From the NCBI RefSeq assembly GCF_042242105.1, contig NC_092029.1:21004885-21068884 (forward strand): a stretch of DNA of 64,000 bases, in the 5' to 3' direction. Origin of the DNA: Pempheris klunzingeri. Taxonomy: Eukaryota > Chordata > Actinopteri > Acropomatiformes > Pempheridae. Of this stretch, positions 1 to 10,539 are shown one piece after another. The position numbers and the translations under genes were made by a program. Position 1 is the first letter of the stretch, and each line of letters opens with the position of its first letter. The notes beneath the pieces are model-generated. The model saw only the letters and a list, made by a program, of their open reading frames with translations, was not told the DNA's origin and did no database searches.

Positions 1-3000
1 AAGAGGGACAGCACTGTCATCTCTGGGCAGGGGGGCCTCAGTGGGGCAGAGAAGCCCTTTGATGCCATGAATAACATAGTGGCTAACCTGTTGCTCAATA
101 TCACCAGGTATGGTATCACTGTTTACTCCTATATAGTAGACCTCTCTCTTAACATGTCCAGTGTTTGTTTTTTGGCGCTAGTATCAGTGAGTGAATACCA
201 GTGAATGCTCCCTAGCCCCAAAACTTCAAGGCAGAATCATACTGGTTACCTGGTTTAACAACAAGAGCTTAACTCTTTGTGTTGTTAAGTGACAGTGTGT
301 GTGTTTTTTCAAACATTATTAGGAATTAATTGAGCATTACATTGTTATACAATGAATGGCAAAAATGTTTTTCCATGCCTCTGAATGTTGTATTTGTGTC
401 ACGTTGAGTTTCCTTCATTGCAGCTCAGCTCGTTTCGAGGGATCTCTCAACATGGATCTGAATGAGATTGCCATGAACCTAGTCCCCTTCCCGCGTTTAC
501 ACTACCTGGTGCCCAGCCTCACCCCTCTCTACACGCTGGCAGATGTCAGTATCCCCACCAGAAGGTTTGCCGTCTGGCTGTCACTGCAGCTATTTTAACC
601 TCGCAGTTGTTTTAAATCCTGCAGAGCTCTGGGTATTGAGCACACATGAACTCCATAAGCCCCTCAACGCGTGCCTCATGTTGACTGTAGTGGTAAAAGA
701 GAGGGGAACCCCCTCCAGTGATGACCTGAAGTATGTAGAATTTAGTTTCACTGATGAAAATCGTACTGGTCAGACAGATGGGGCTTGGCCACAATACAAA
801 TAAGAATATCAGTGTATATATTATGATATAGCATGTGTGTCAAAATAACATGAACATAATTTATCTGGTCTGGTCAGTACCATCTTTGAAACAAGGGCAT
901 TAGATTTTCAAAGACCACAAAGCCAGCTTTTATTTTATCAAGTGGGATGGTGGCAACATTCCCTTCAGTGCTGCAGGCCTGTGACAGGAAACGCACCATC
1001 TAATCCACACCCACCTACCCTCCCACCTACCCTCCCACCTTCTCCTTAACAGCAATTGCCATGAAAGTGGCCCTGTGTGAGCCCTCACACGCTGCGCATT
1101 GGTCAGAAAGAGTGGTGGTTCTACTGGGCAACTCCCAGAGGTCAACATATGTGTTTGTATGAATGCAGAGCACGGTTTTGCTCAAAAATATCTTGCCTGC
1201 TCAGCAGCACTTTCCTGAATGAATAAAGGTACAGAAATTCTTTCGCAAACATTAGCCCCCTTGGCCCCTAGTATCACTGTGCTGTACCTGAAATCCCTGC
1301 AAAGCCATGTTAGTTACAATTGTCAGGATATGGAGACATTATGTGATGAACAAGCAAAGAGCAAAGGCTGTTATTTTGTGTTTCTTTGTGTTTGTCAAGG
1401 AACATGACATGAACGTTTTTTTTATTCTCTCCTCTAACTGTGCCGTCTAGACTGGATCAGATGTTCAGTGATGCCTTCAGTAAAGATCATCAGCTAATCA
1501 GAGCCGACCCGAAGCACAGCCTCTACCTGGCCTGTGCCCTCATGGTCAGGGGCAAAGTGCAGGTGTCTGACCTCCGCAGGAACATCGAGAGGTCAGAGCA
1601 CTGTCCTCCCGCTCCGTCTCTATCTGCAGCTAACAGCCTACAAGTACAGCTACCCTAACAGGCCAAAAGATGACCTTCACTCTCACACTCCCAAATAGTA
1701 CCCCCATTCAGCAGCAACAGCAATGATTCATGACTGGTCCATTCAACACCCTCCTCTCCTCTGCTCTCCCTTCACTGCCCTCCCTGCAGACCTTGTTTTC
1801 ATGTGGCACGTTGTCAAAAGAAACTGAGACAGAAGCTGCTGTGAGACCACATATTTGTGCGTGACCATGGTGTAAAAGAGGAGGAAGGGCGGGAGGAGGA
1901 GGAGGAGGAAAAGCACAGAAATATTGGACACCAAAAGACTCACTAGACATGTATTGTAGCATATTTTGCTGTTGGCTGTGTATGTCTATATACTGTATAT
2001 GTAGTGCTCACAGACAAAATGACAGATGCATTGTTTGGCATTTATCAAGTAAAACTGCCAAACATGTTTGGTTTGCTCAAATGTGAAGATTTGTTTTCTC
2101 TCTCTATTATATATCATTGTAAACTGAATGTCTTTGAGTTTTGAAAAGCTTGTTGGGTATAGAACACATTGTTTTCCACAAATTTCTCCCAGTCACAAAA
2201 TGGCAAAAGATAATATGAACAGTGCTGTTAAATGGATGTGAGTGTAATTAAGACCACTTCCTTTCTTGGCTTTGATGTGTGATTGTCTCCCTGCTCTAGA
2301 CTCAAGCCTTCGCTGCCGTTTGTCTCTTGGAACCAGGAGGGCTGGAAGACAGGCCTGTGTTCAGTGCCTCCTGTGGGTCACTCCCACTCCCTGTTAGCCC
2401 TGGCCAACAACACCTGTGTGAAGCCCACGTTCAGGGAGCTGAGAGAACGTTTCACCAAGCTCTACAGGAAGAAGGTGTACTTTATGTTATTCCATCTGTT
2501 TAGGTCATTATATACAAAGGCTTTTTTCACTTATCTAGTAAAACCATTGAGGATGTACTACTAGTACTACTGCTTAGATAGAGAATGGAATGCCTTTTGC
2601 TCTTTTGGCAGTTGATTACATAGTATTACCAGATAGAAGATATACTGTAGCTTTCTGCTCTGGTAACTTGTGGACATTTGTCACTTGGTTCCAACACTTT
2701 ATAGACTAAACTATTAATTGAAAGCATGATTACTACATTAATTGATAGGCCTCTACTTGGAACTAACGACAACTTTCACTCATCATATACAAACATAGAG
2801 GCCTGATACTCAGTTCTATGGGCCCTCTGTCTGTCTGTAGGCTTAATCTTTTTTTTGCATCTTTTTTTTTAATCTTAATAATACTAAAATACTTTTTTGT
2901 TTTCTGAAGGCTCATTTACACCACTACCTGCATGTAGAAGGGATGGAGCAGAGCTACTTCTCAGAGGCCATCAACTCTCTCAGCTCGCTGATCGAAGAGT

Positions 3001-3068
3001 ACCACCATCTGGATGCCACCAAGGGGAAACTCATTCCTGACGCACCCAGACTAAACATCGCCACATAA
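1..3068 (+). CDS. tube1: Epsilon-tubulin, C-terminal half (5' end outside the window)
   Basis: Epsilon-tubulin is a tubulin-superfamily protein of centrioles and basal bodies, needed for stable centriole triplets. Five coding exons are visible: 1-107 (truncated by the window edge), 424-564, 1451-1591, 2300-2474 and 2910-3068, ending in TAA. All junctions have AG/GT and the phases join without a break into 240 residues; the family is about 475 long. Landmarks match human TUBE1 closely: FDAMNNIVANLLLNI, ARFEGSLNMDLNEIAMNLVP, RLDQMFSDAFSKDHQLIRAD, LKPSLPFVSWNQEGWKTG, ANNTCVKPTFRELRERF, AHLHHYLHVEGMEQSYF, and the end PRLNIAT. This is the tubulin C-terminal domain, including the MNLVPFPRLHYL strand and the terminal helices. 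The introns (108-423, 565-1450, 1592-2299, 2475-2909) show no further exon or clear repeat. The gene converges with ccn6, and the same pair adjoins in human. Confidence 0.97.
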
Positions 3069-3649
3069 AGGTCCACTCTGTTGAAAATCTGTTTCTTGTT
3101 CAGCATGTATAGCAAGGGTCATTTTTCAAAAATGATTACACACCAACCACTCTTTTGTACATACCTTTATAAGTTATATATCAATGTTGTCTATTTTATG
3201 ACCTGATTAGAATTTTCCCTGTCTGAAAAGATAAGCAGGAACAACATGTAAAAAGAACGAAAGAGTTCAACTTAATCTCATATTTGCCTTTTCTTGGCTC
3301 CCTGACCACCTTATTGTGAGGCACTAGTAATGAGTCAATATCTGCTGTTACTGCACTGGCCATATTCCTTTTGTTATTGCACATAATGTCCTGATGGTAG
3401 GGTTCATAAAAACTTTGATCATAACTAATAACGTATTTCTTCATTTGTTTAATGATCCCAGCCATTCTCCCTTATTAAATGAGGTTTTGTAGTTTCAGTT
3501 TCAGTTTTTGTTATTTCTTTCAAAGATTTGTCGAGGCACTTCACCACCACTGAGAAGAACTTAATAACCGAAGAATATTTCAGTCCACAGTCTCCCACAG
3601 CGCAGCTTGTGTCCGGTGTCAGTGTCTCTGGACTTTGTGGATGGATCCG
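3069..3649. other. Convergent tube1/ccn6 intergenic region, both 3' UTRs
   Basis: These 581 bases separate the two stop codons of genes that face each other. A + strand ATTAAA lies at 3474-3479, a candidate poly(A) signal for tube1. The - strand carries ATTAAA at 3453-3448, a candidate for ccn6. No canonical AATAAA is seen on either strand. If both variant signals are used, the two 3' UTRs would overlap or abut. No coding exon or repeat is evident. Confidence 0.5.
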
Positions 3650-6600
3650 TTAGAGTAACCGCAGGTCAGAGAACATGTCACCTGGATCGTTGCACTTCCT
3701 CTGGCACACGCAGGATGTTATCCACTGCATCTTCCAATGTGTGTTGGAGCCTCCCTTGCACGTGAAGCTGACCTTGATCATGCGTGACTTGTTTGGGACA
3801 CAGCAGCGCTTGTCTGTACAGACGCCGCAGTACATGGGCTTAAACTTCTTGGTAGTGGTACAGCCTGAGAGCGTCAGCTTCTCTGCTTTCTTTGCTTGGA
3901 ATTTAGGCCGACACGTCTTTCCCTTAGGCACCTTCAAGGGGAAAATAATGATTTCATTAGAAAGTTTTTTGATTGTATATGAAACTATGACGGTGCTTGA
4001 ATTGAATTTGACTAATTTGTCACCTTAACACTCTTAATCACGCTCTTGTCACAGGGTCGCAGCAGACACAGGCGTCGGTCCTTCCTCATCTCACATTTGC
4101 TGTTGTCATTGTTGACCCGCGCAGAGATGCCCAGGCCACAGGTTTTGGAGCAGGGGCTCCAGGGGGTGGTCTGGATCAGACAGTTCTTCTTCCAGGCTAA
4201 AGGAGGATCCCTGTAAGCTTTCAGTATTACAGTTAAAGGGCACTGTGTCAACTACACCCTATAGAACCAACCAGCCAGCCCACCCCCCAAAAAATACCTG
4301 GTTTTACTCACAAGGGAAGTAATTTCCCTCTACCGGTTGTGTAAGCTCCTAAAGTTCTTAATGTTTTGAACTGTACTTACATAAGTAAGTACAGTAGATA
4401 TATAAGAACCACTTGGTTGTTGGTGCTTGTTGTTTTTAGACATCTCAAAACAGGTTTAGTTTCCTTGTGTGGATGCTAGCTGACATAAAGATGTTTTTTC
4501 CCCAAGCGTAGCAAACAAACTACACTTGTGCATTAAAGTGGAATCTTTAGTGCTTTCAATAAAAAGGGCGTTGTCCCTCCTCCCGCTTATAACTTTGTTT
4601 TCCTCCGTGAGGCTGTGTAACCACAGCCAGTTTCACTCACTCTGAGAGTAGTGAAAGGCCCAACCCCCTTCCCAAGCTCCTAACTTGGACAGTAATTAGC
4701 ATTCCAGGCCAGACAGCCTGGCCCGTCTCCACAGGTTTACTCTATAAACACACACCTGACATGTAGGTGGTGTCCTGCTGGTGCTTCTCTGGGCTCTGGC
4801 CACTGCGGAGGCCTGCTGGCATGTTGCCCATCAATGGGGCAGGACCTAAAAGACCGGCAGGCTTCTGGATGAAAGCAGGGGTACAGCCGATGGCTCCGGC
4901 AATACATGTGCACTTATAGAAGGGGCTGGGCTGGAAGGCTTCTCCGTTTTCATAGTGGGCCCCATTCAGGTCACAGCCCACTGCCATCAGGTCTGAAAGA
5001 ACGAAGGAAACATGTCAGGGCTCTGGTAATCACTGATGTAGGCACTGCACTGCTGTGATCTTGTGAAACTTTACTTTTCTTAGCACCCCTGTTACATCCC
5101 TGTTACCCTGACCTTCCATCTCATGACCAATTCAAGATAGGATGAGAGCAACTCACATGCGCATACTCCGACCTCGTATCTTGGCTTGTCGGCAGAGAAG
5201 TCGCAGTACATGCCCTTGTGTGGGTCACAGACATCTCTCTCATTGCACAGCTCTCCGATCTGTCTGGCACAGCTCTTGCAGCAGCCACACCCGTCTAGGA
5301 CAGAGCTCACCCCCGGGGCACAATGAGGCCTTTCCCGACACTTGCATGGCCACTGGCAAAACTGACGCCTCTCAGCCGCAGCCTGTCCATCTCTCAGAGC
5401 CAGCTGCCCATTGTTCTGAGCCCTGCTGAAGCACTGGGTGAGGGGGAGAACACAGATCCATTTTGAATGTCCTCTTGAGATGCGTTTCTGCTTTCCATTT
5501 TTACTAACTGGTGAACACTACTCCTCTACTTTGAGGAAAGAATATGTATTTGTTTCACTTTTCGCTAGAGAAGTCCCCTGGCGTACCTCAGTACCTTTTG
5601 GAATTCAGACTAACAGAGCTGGTGTCGAATATGTAGCACACAACCTGCGTCTGGATGTCCGTGGCATTCGTTACTCCATCTGTCTTCTGTTTGTCCAACA
5701 CTTTGGTCAAAGGAAATATATTTGCTCTATGTTACCATGAAACATGGTGTGGCTAAAAACAACATAGTCATACACACATCACATGTAGGGGCATGGCTAT
5801 TGGAAGCTCGCACGCTTTTGGGGACTGGGATCAAAATGTTGTTTTTAGTAAATATGGACATGGCTACCAGAGGGTAATTGAGCGATCAGTTCAGCATCTC
5901 CCTTAAACCAACAGTTGGGTATGTGACAGGATATCTGAAAGACGCATTTCCTCTAGCACCACTCTCAGGCCAGAATGTCGGATATGCACTCTTATTATAA
6001 TAGACTGATTGGTCAGAAATTGGTCCCAAGTCACGGTCATGCTCCCGAGGAGATAAACATTTTAATGACCCCATGATCTCACTTGAGGAAAACTTTTTTT
6101 AGCCCCACAACATGTACGTGGGCCCAGTGTGGGAAGAGAGGATGGAAATAGGAAGCGTCAGCTGCTGGTTTGCTTCATTTTAGAGAATTTTCACCAGAAA
6201 TGTCCAAATCAGAGTCTAATAAAAAGTGGATGATTGTTTGCCTAAGCCATATCACAGCTGTAGTTTAACATCACACTAAATCTGGCAAGACATCCCTTAC
6301 TCACCTCATATTTCTTCTAGCTCTCTGTCGACTGTCAAGTGCAAACATTTAAAAGGCAAAAGAAAACAGCAGCTAAAATTAAGTCCAGTCAGCTTCTTTC
6401 TCTTCACCACAACCACAAATGTTCTTTTGTTCAATTGTAATTAGAACATTTTATCGAATATTGTTTGGCAGCCGTGATTAAATAATGTTTTTTTATACTT
6501 CAGCCTAACTACACACACGGTAAGAAGACATTACAAGGTGAAAACTGTAAATAGCTTGCAAATAGTGGTGACAGCCCAACAGCTTAGAAATACTGAAGTG

Positions 6601-7170
6601 TTCGGTCCTGTAGCCCTAATATGTTTGCTTTACTTGGTACATGCTATGATGCAGCCTACGCATGGTGCCACTCGTGCTCCAATTCCCCCGCCTCAGTGCT
6701 TCCAAGGGTCACCGAAGGTTAGGCCAAAAATCTGAAGCCTGTCTGCCAGGTTTACTGAATGAGCTCATTTCATGGTGTGAAAATGGGTCCGCGAGAGCTT
6801 CAAATGCAGAGTGCTCACGCTTTGCTCCCCTATTGCCAGGTTTTACTCCCGAAAGAAAGACTAACCTTGAGCGCTATACAAGGAGAATAACACTACCAAA
6901 ACCCTGTCATTATTCAAATAAGTATGTTCTAAGAGTCTAGTTTTCAGGATTTGCCTTTCCATTGTCAAACCAGTTTCTCCTAAACAAGACTTTGAGTGGC
7001 TGGTATTCTGCTGCTGAACACCTAAGCATCTGCATTTCCTCTTGCTGCACATATAGCAGGTGTTGAGGTGCCTTCAAGTGTCTGTGTCTAGTGTTCGGAA
7101 TAGAAGGAGATGCTCTTCTTACCTGTTGAGCAAGGATGAGCAGCAAGGAACAGCAGAGAAGCGATAGCAT
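3650..7170 (-). CDS. ccn6: Cellular communication network factor 6 (WISP3), complete
   Basis: This is a secreted matricellular CCN protein; human CCN6 loss causes progressive pseudorheumatoid dysplasia. Exons in coding order are 7170-7123, 5433-5157, 4992-4756, 4217-4024 and 3931-3650. All have AG/GT borders, phases are consistent and they give 345 residues (human 354). Exon 1 encodes a signal peptide, [16 protein letters not shown]. The IGFBP module spans about 42-109, with QFCQWPCKC and the GCGCC motif at 64-68. The VWC module (about 113-187) begins [23 protein letters not shown]1 (about 200-245) has [16 protein letters not shown] and [10 protein letters not shown]. The C-terminal knot (253-345) has ten cysteines and ends [14 protein letters not shown]. 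Exon 4 must start at GAAAG/CT rather than the nearby ACAG to keep frame, giving [13 protein letters not shown] like human AYRNLPLIWKKKC. The VWC module keeps only four cysteines. Introns show nothing else; intron 1 (5434-7122) is the longest. Confidence 0.96.
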
Positions 7171-8916
7171 CTCTCAAGTGAGAAGGTTTGTGTGAGCTCC
7201 AGGAGGGCGCAGGGGGATGAGGGAGCTGGAAGGTGGGATTTAGGGAGGACGACTGGCAGAGGCAGAGAGGAATGGGGGAAAGAGATTGGGAGAGCTGACC
7301 TGTCGGAGCAGGGGACAAAGCACCCCTCTGTCTCCTCTCCAAACACACCTTTCCCCGCCTTACTGATCCAGAAGGGAAATATTTGTCTTCATAACTGCTG
7401 GGCTGCTCCGAGGCCTCCAGGTCCTGCCCACGTGTTTATTCTTAGTCTGTGGACCTCCCTCACATTTATCTGGGTGCAACTACCAGTTAAATCTGTAAAT
7501 CATGTGTGAGCGGCTCCTATGTGCCACACAGTACGCTTCAAGAGTGCAGGCTAGTTGGCTCTTTTACTGGACAAAAACTGAATTCATGAGTACAATTCTA
7601 ATTTGTTGATGCATTTGTTGGATGTTGTTAACTCAAAGCGATGCTTAAACTGTAAGTCCCACTTAATGTGGACTGACATGTATTTGAGCTTACATTCCAT
7701 TATTATTTACACTGAGTAGAGAGGTCCCATTTAGAGGCAGCCCTCCACCTCCATCCACGTAAAGCCAACACTTTGCTGAGAATTCACATGTACAGAGCAG
7801 AATAAAACCCTCTCATTGGTACCCACAGTTACTGCCTGTCCTGTTAACAGTGAGGACAGAGTCAGTGCTGGATCCTTACATTCTAAAGTTTAACAATCTG
7901 TAATTTATTAACCAGTGTGTGTTTTTTAGCCATGCTCATGGTTCTTCAAGGCGTTGTAGCCAACAGTGTCCACTGCACATTCAAACACCTGCACATGTTA
8001 CTTCTGTCTGTGTCAACCAATCCCCAGAAACAGTTTAGTTTTCAGGTGACCCCGTCTCGAGGTAGAACAGAGGACAAGCATGTTTTCATAACTTTGATAT
8101 GCGCTTTTATATAAATATATTTTAGTATAGAAATATAAATGTTATTTGGTCGATGTTTGGATCTTCCCCAAAAACAGAAAATCGTTCAAATGTAGGCTTC
8201 AAAAAGGGAAAGCTACCTTATGACACATATTTGTGGAAATAATGACTGCATCATATTTGGACTGGATGATCACAGACAGTTATTGCATATAATAAAGCGT
8301 CAGTACCTTTTGTCTGATAGATAGATAGATAGAGATACACAATATTTTCAAAACAGTATAACAGAAACATTTGAATGAATGAATTGGGAAAACATCAAAG
8401 ATGAATAATAAATTGAATCCCAAATCAATAATTATATGCAGTGTAGATATTCAATGTGACCCAACATTTTAAGTTCGAAGTCGCAGCTCTTCTGTCATCC
8501 ACAATTCTAGGAAAGTCACAGGTCAGAATCCAGTGCATGGCAAGCCAGCTGCAAAACAGGGACTTTTTTCTGTTGATTGCAGTGTTTGTCCCTGCAGTAT
8601 AAATGTCTTAGAATTCTCTAACATTATTCAAACTGTCAGTGATTACATTTTGGGGCAGTTGATTTGGGAGTTGCTACCTTATTCCACCTACTTGAGTTTG
8701 CTGGCCCGTCTAATAATCAAGCTAAATGTTGTGCAGTTACCTTAAAGGCATTCTGTAGCTATTTAGCTTTACATTTCCTTCCTTCTGATGAGCAGAAGGT
8801 GAGATTCCTGGGAGGCACGGGAGATAAGGACCTGAGATAGGAAGTCAAATGTGAAGACATCCACAGCTGTAAAAGTTGTGGCAGGGGAGGATTTCCATTC
8901 AGACTGTGCTTCCCCA

Positions 8917-8936
8917 ACACACACACACACACACAC
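8917..8936. repeat. (CA)n microsatellite
   Basis: About ten CA dinucleotides between ccn6 and the slc22 gene. Confidence 0.85.
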
Positions 8937-9194
8937 CAAGAAGGAGCATTGCAGTGTTTTTTCATGGTGTATCATACTTGTGCAGTTGTCTAAACTTTGT
9001 ATCTGTGGCTTTGTAAGATAATATTGAGTGGAATCATCAGAAACATGATGAAGTCTGGTTTGGTGGTCATTATCAGGGATAATATATGCCAAACACATAC
9101 ATACAAATTACATTACATTGTACTACTACAGTAACGTAATGTGTAGGAAACAAAACCAAGTAGATTGTTTGTTCGCTTACACTTGTTTATTTCA

Positions 9195-9269
9195 GTAAAC
9201 TTTGTAAAGCACTATGAGACACTCTGTTGTGATATTGGGCTATACAAATAAAATTGAATTGAATTGAAA
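9195..9269 (+). mobile_element. 3' tail of a fish retroposon (LINE/SINE-type)
   Basis: The segment runs from AAACTTTGTAAAGCACTATG through GGGCTATACAAATAAA to a terminal (ATTGA)n run. This tail, with the GCTATACAAATAAA block followed by short tandem pentamers, is common at the 3' end of L2/CR1-like LINEs and their SINE partners in teleosts (remembered, not searched). The upstream body of the element is not recognisable, so this is a truncated copy. Confidence 0.5.
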
Positions 9270-10389
9270 AAGTACTTTTGGATTACTTCAAAATCCACAA
9301 ATATTCCTTTTTTCCCTTTAAGCATCTCAAAACATCTTGCATATTCAGCATTTACAGTAAGTCACCCCTACAAAAACAGCACTGACACAACATCCAGGTG
9401 TGGGCTCATGTATGTGTTCCAATATGTGGGATGCTGTTTCTTTAGTCTAACTGGTAGTAAGGTTAGTGCAAAGGGTTTGGACATTGCCAGGAATGGAAGA
9501 CTGTCAGACACAAAGAAATACAAATGGTAGCTGTCAGGCCTGGGATTTCTGTCAGACGTGAAGTGTGATCTGGACTGAGGACGGAATCTGAACCGCCTTT
9601 AGGAAATGACCCCAAACCTCAGAGTTTTATGAGTGCGAGGAAATAGCCAGTAATTCTTCATGCTTGAAGAACCTGCAGGCCTTCAGGAGGCCAAACTGCA
9701 CAGCAGACCGAACGTCGTTAAGTCAGCAGCGGAGAATGTAAAGAATGCCCAGTGTTTCGTTGAGTTAAATGCCCTTTGCAGCTGTCTTCAGTTGATGGGA
9801 AGACTCCTTAGTCAGGGAATTATCTGAAGAGTGGAGTCAATTAGTCCTTTCAGGGAAGAATGCAAAGTATATCTTCCACAAAGTGGAATTATACCTTTAA
9901 ATCCCCTCCCTCTGGTGGTTTTAAGAGAAATGATGGAGCTGGTGGGCGAGTGTCTCACCTTTAAAGCTGATTAGATAGTTGGTTTGGTCTTGGACACTGC
10001 GCCCTGCTGTGCCTGCTACACTGGCATTCCTTCCTTATTTCCACACGATCGCGTCAGAGATGAGGAGAGCGTTTACATCAAAAGCCGTTTACCGAGCTCT
10101 TTCTCTCTGTGGCTCATAAACGTGTCCCATTAAGAACATCTGCAGTTAGATCTAAAAATGTGTGTGTGCGTAGAAGAGAGGAGCTGAAACCTGGAATGGA
10201 TTCTTTAGAATCCATTCGCACTGTGTGATGTGTGCCTGTCGGGTTGATCACTGCATGCAGCGCTGACAGATGACTGACACATGGTGTCCTGCACTGACAA
10301 GAAAATTGTTTTTGTATTTAGCATTTAATATTATAGAACATAGGTTATTATTAATGAAACCAAGTGCATATGGGTTTAGTCCTACAGCA

Positions 10390-10539
10390 ATCAATAGAAC
10401 AAATTATTGAGGTATTTATCAATAGAACAAATTATTGAGGTATTTATCAATAGAACGAATTATTGAGGTATTTATCAATAGAACAAATTATTGAGGTATT
10501 TATCAATCGAACAAATTATTGAGGTATTTATCAATAGAA
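10390..10539. repeat. 28-bp tandem repeat, about 5.3 copies
   Basis: Unit starts are at 10390, 10418, 10446, 10474 and 10502, with a partial sixth copy at 10530. Each unit begins ATCAATAGAAC and ends GAGGTATTT. Copies are nearly identical: copy 3 has GAACGAAT for GAACAAAT and copy 5 has ATCAATCGAAC. There are no spacers between units. Confidence 0.95.

Noticed and set aside
10390..10539. Regular 28-base repeat that superficially resembles a CRISPR array
   Set aside because: The units are directly adjacent with no spacers, and the surrounding genes are vertebrate.
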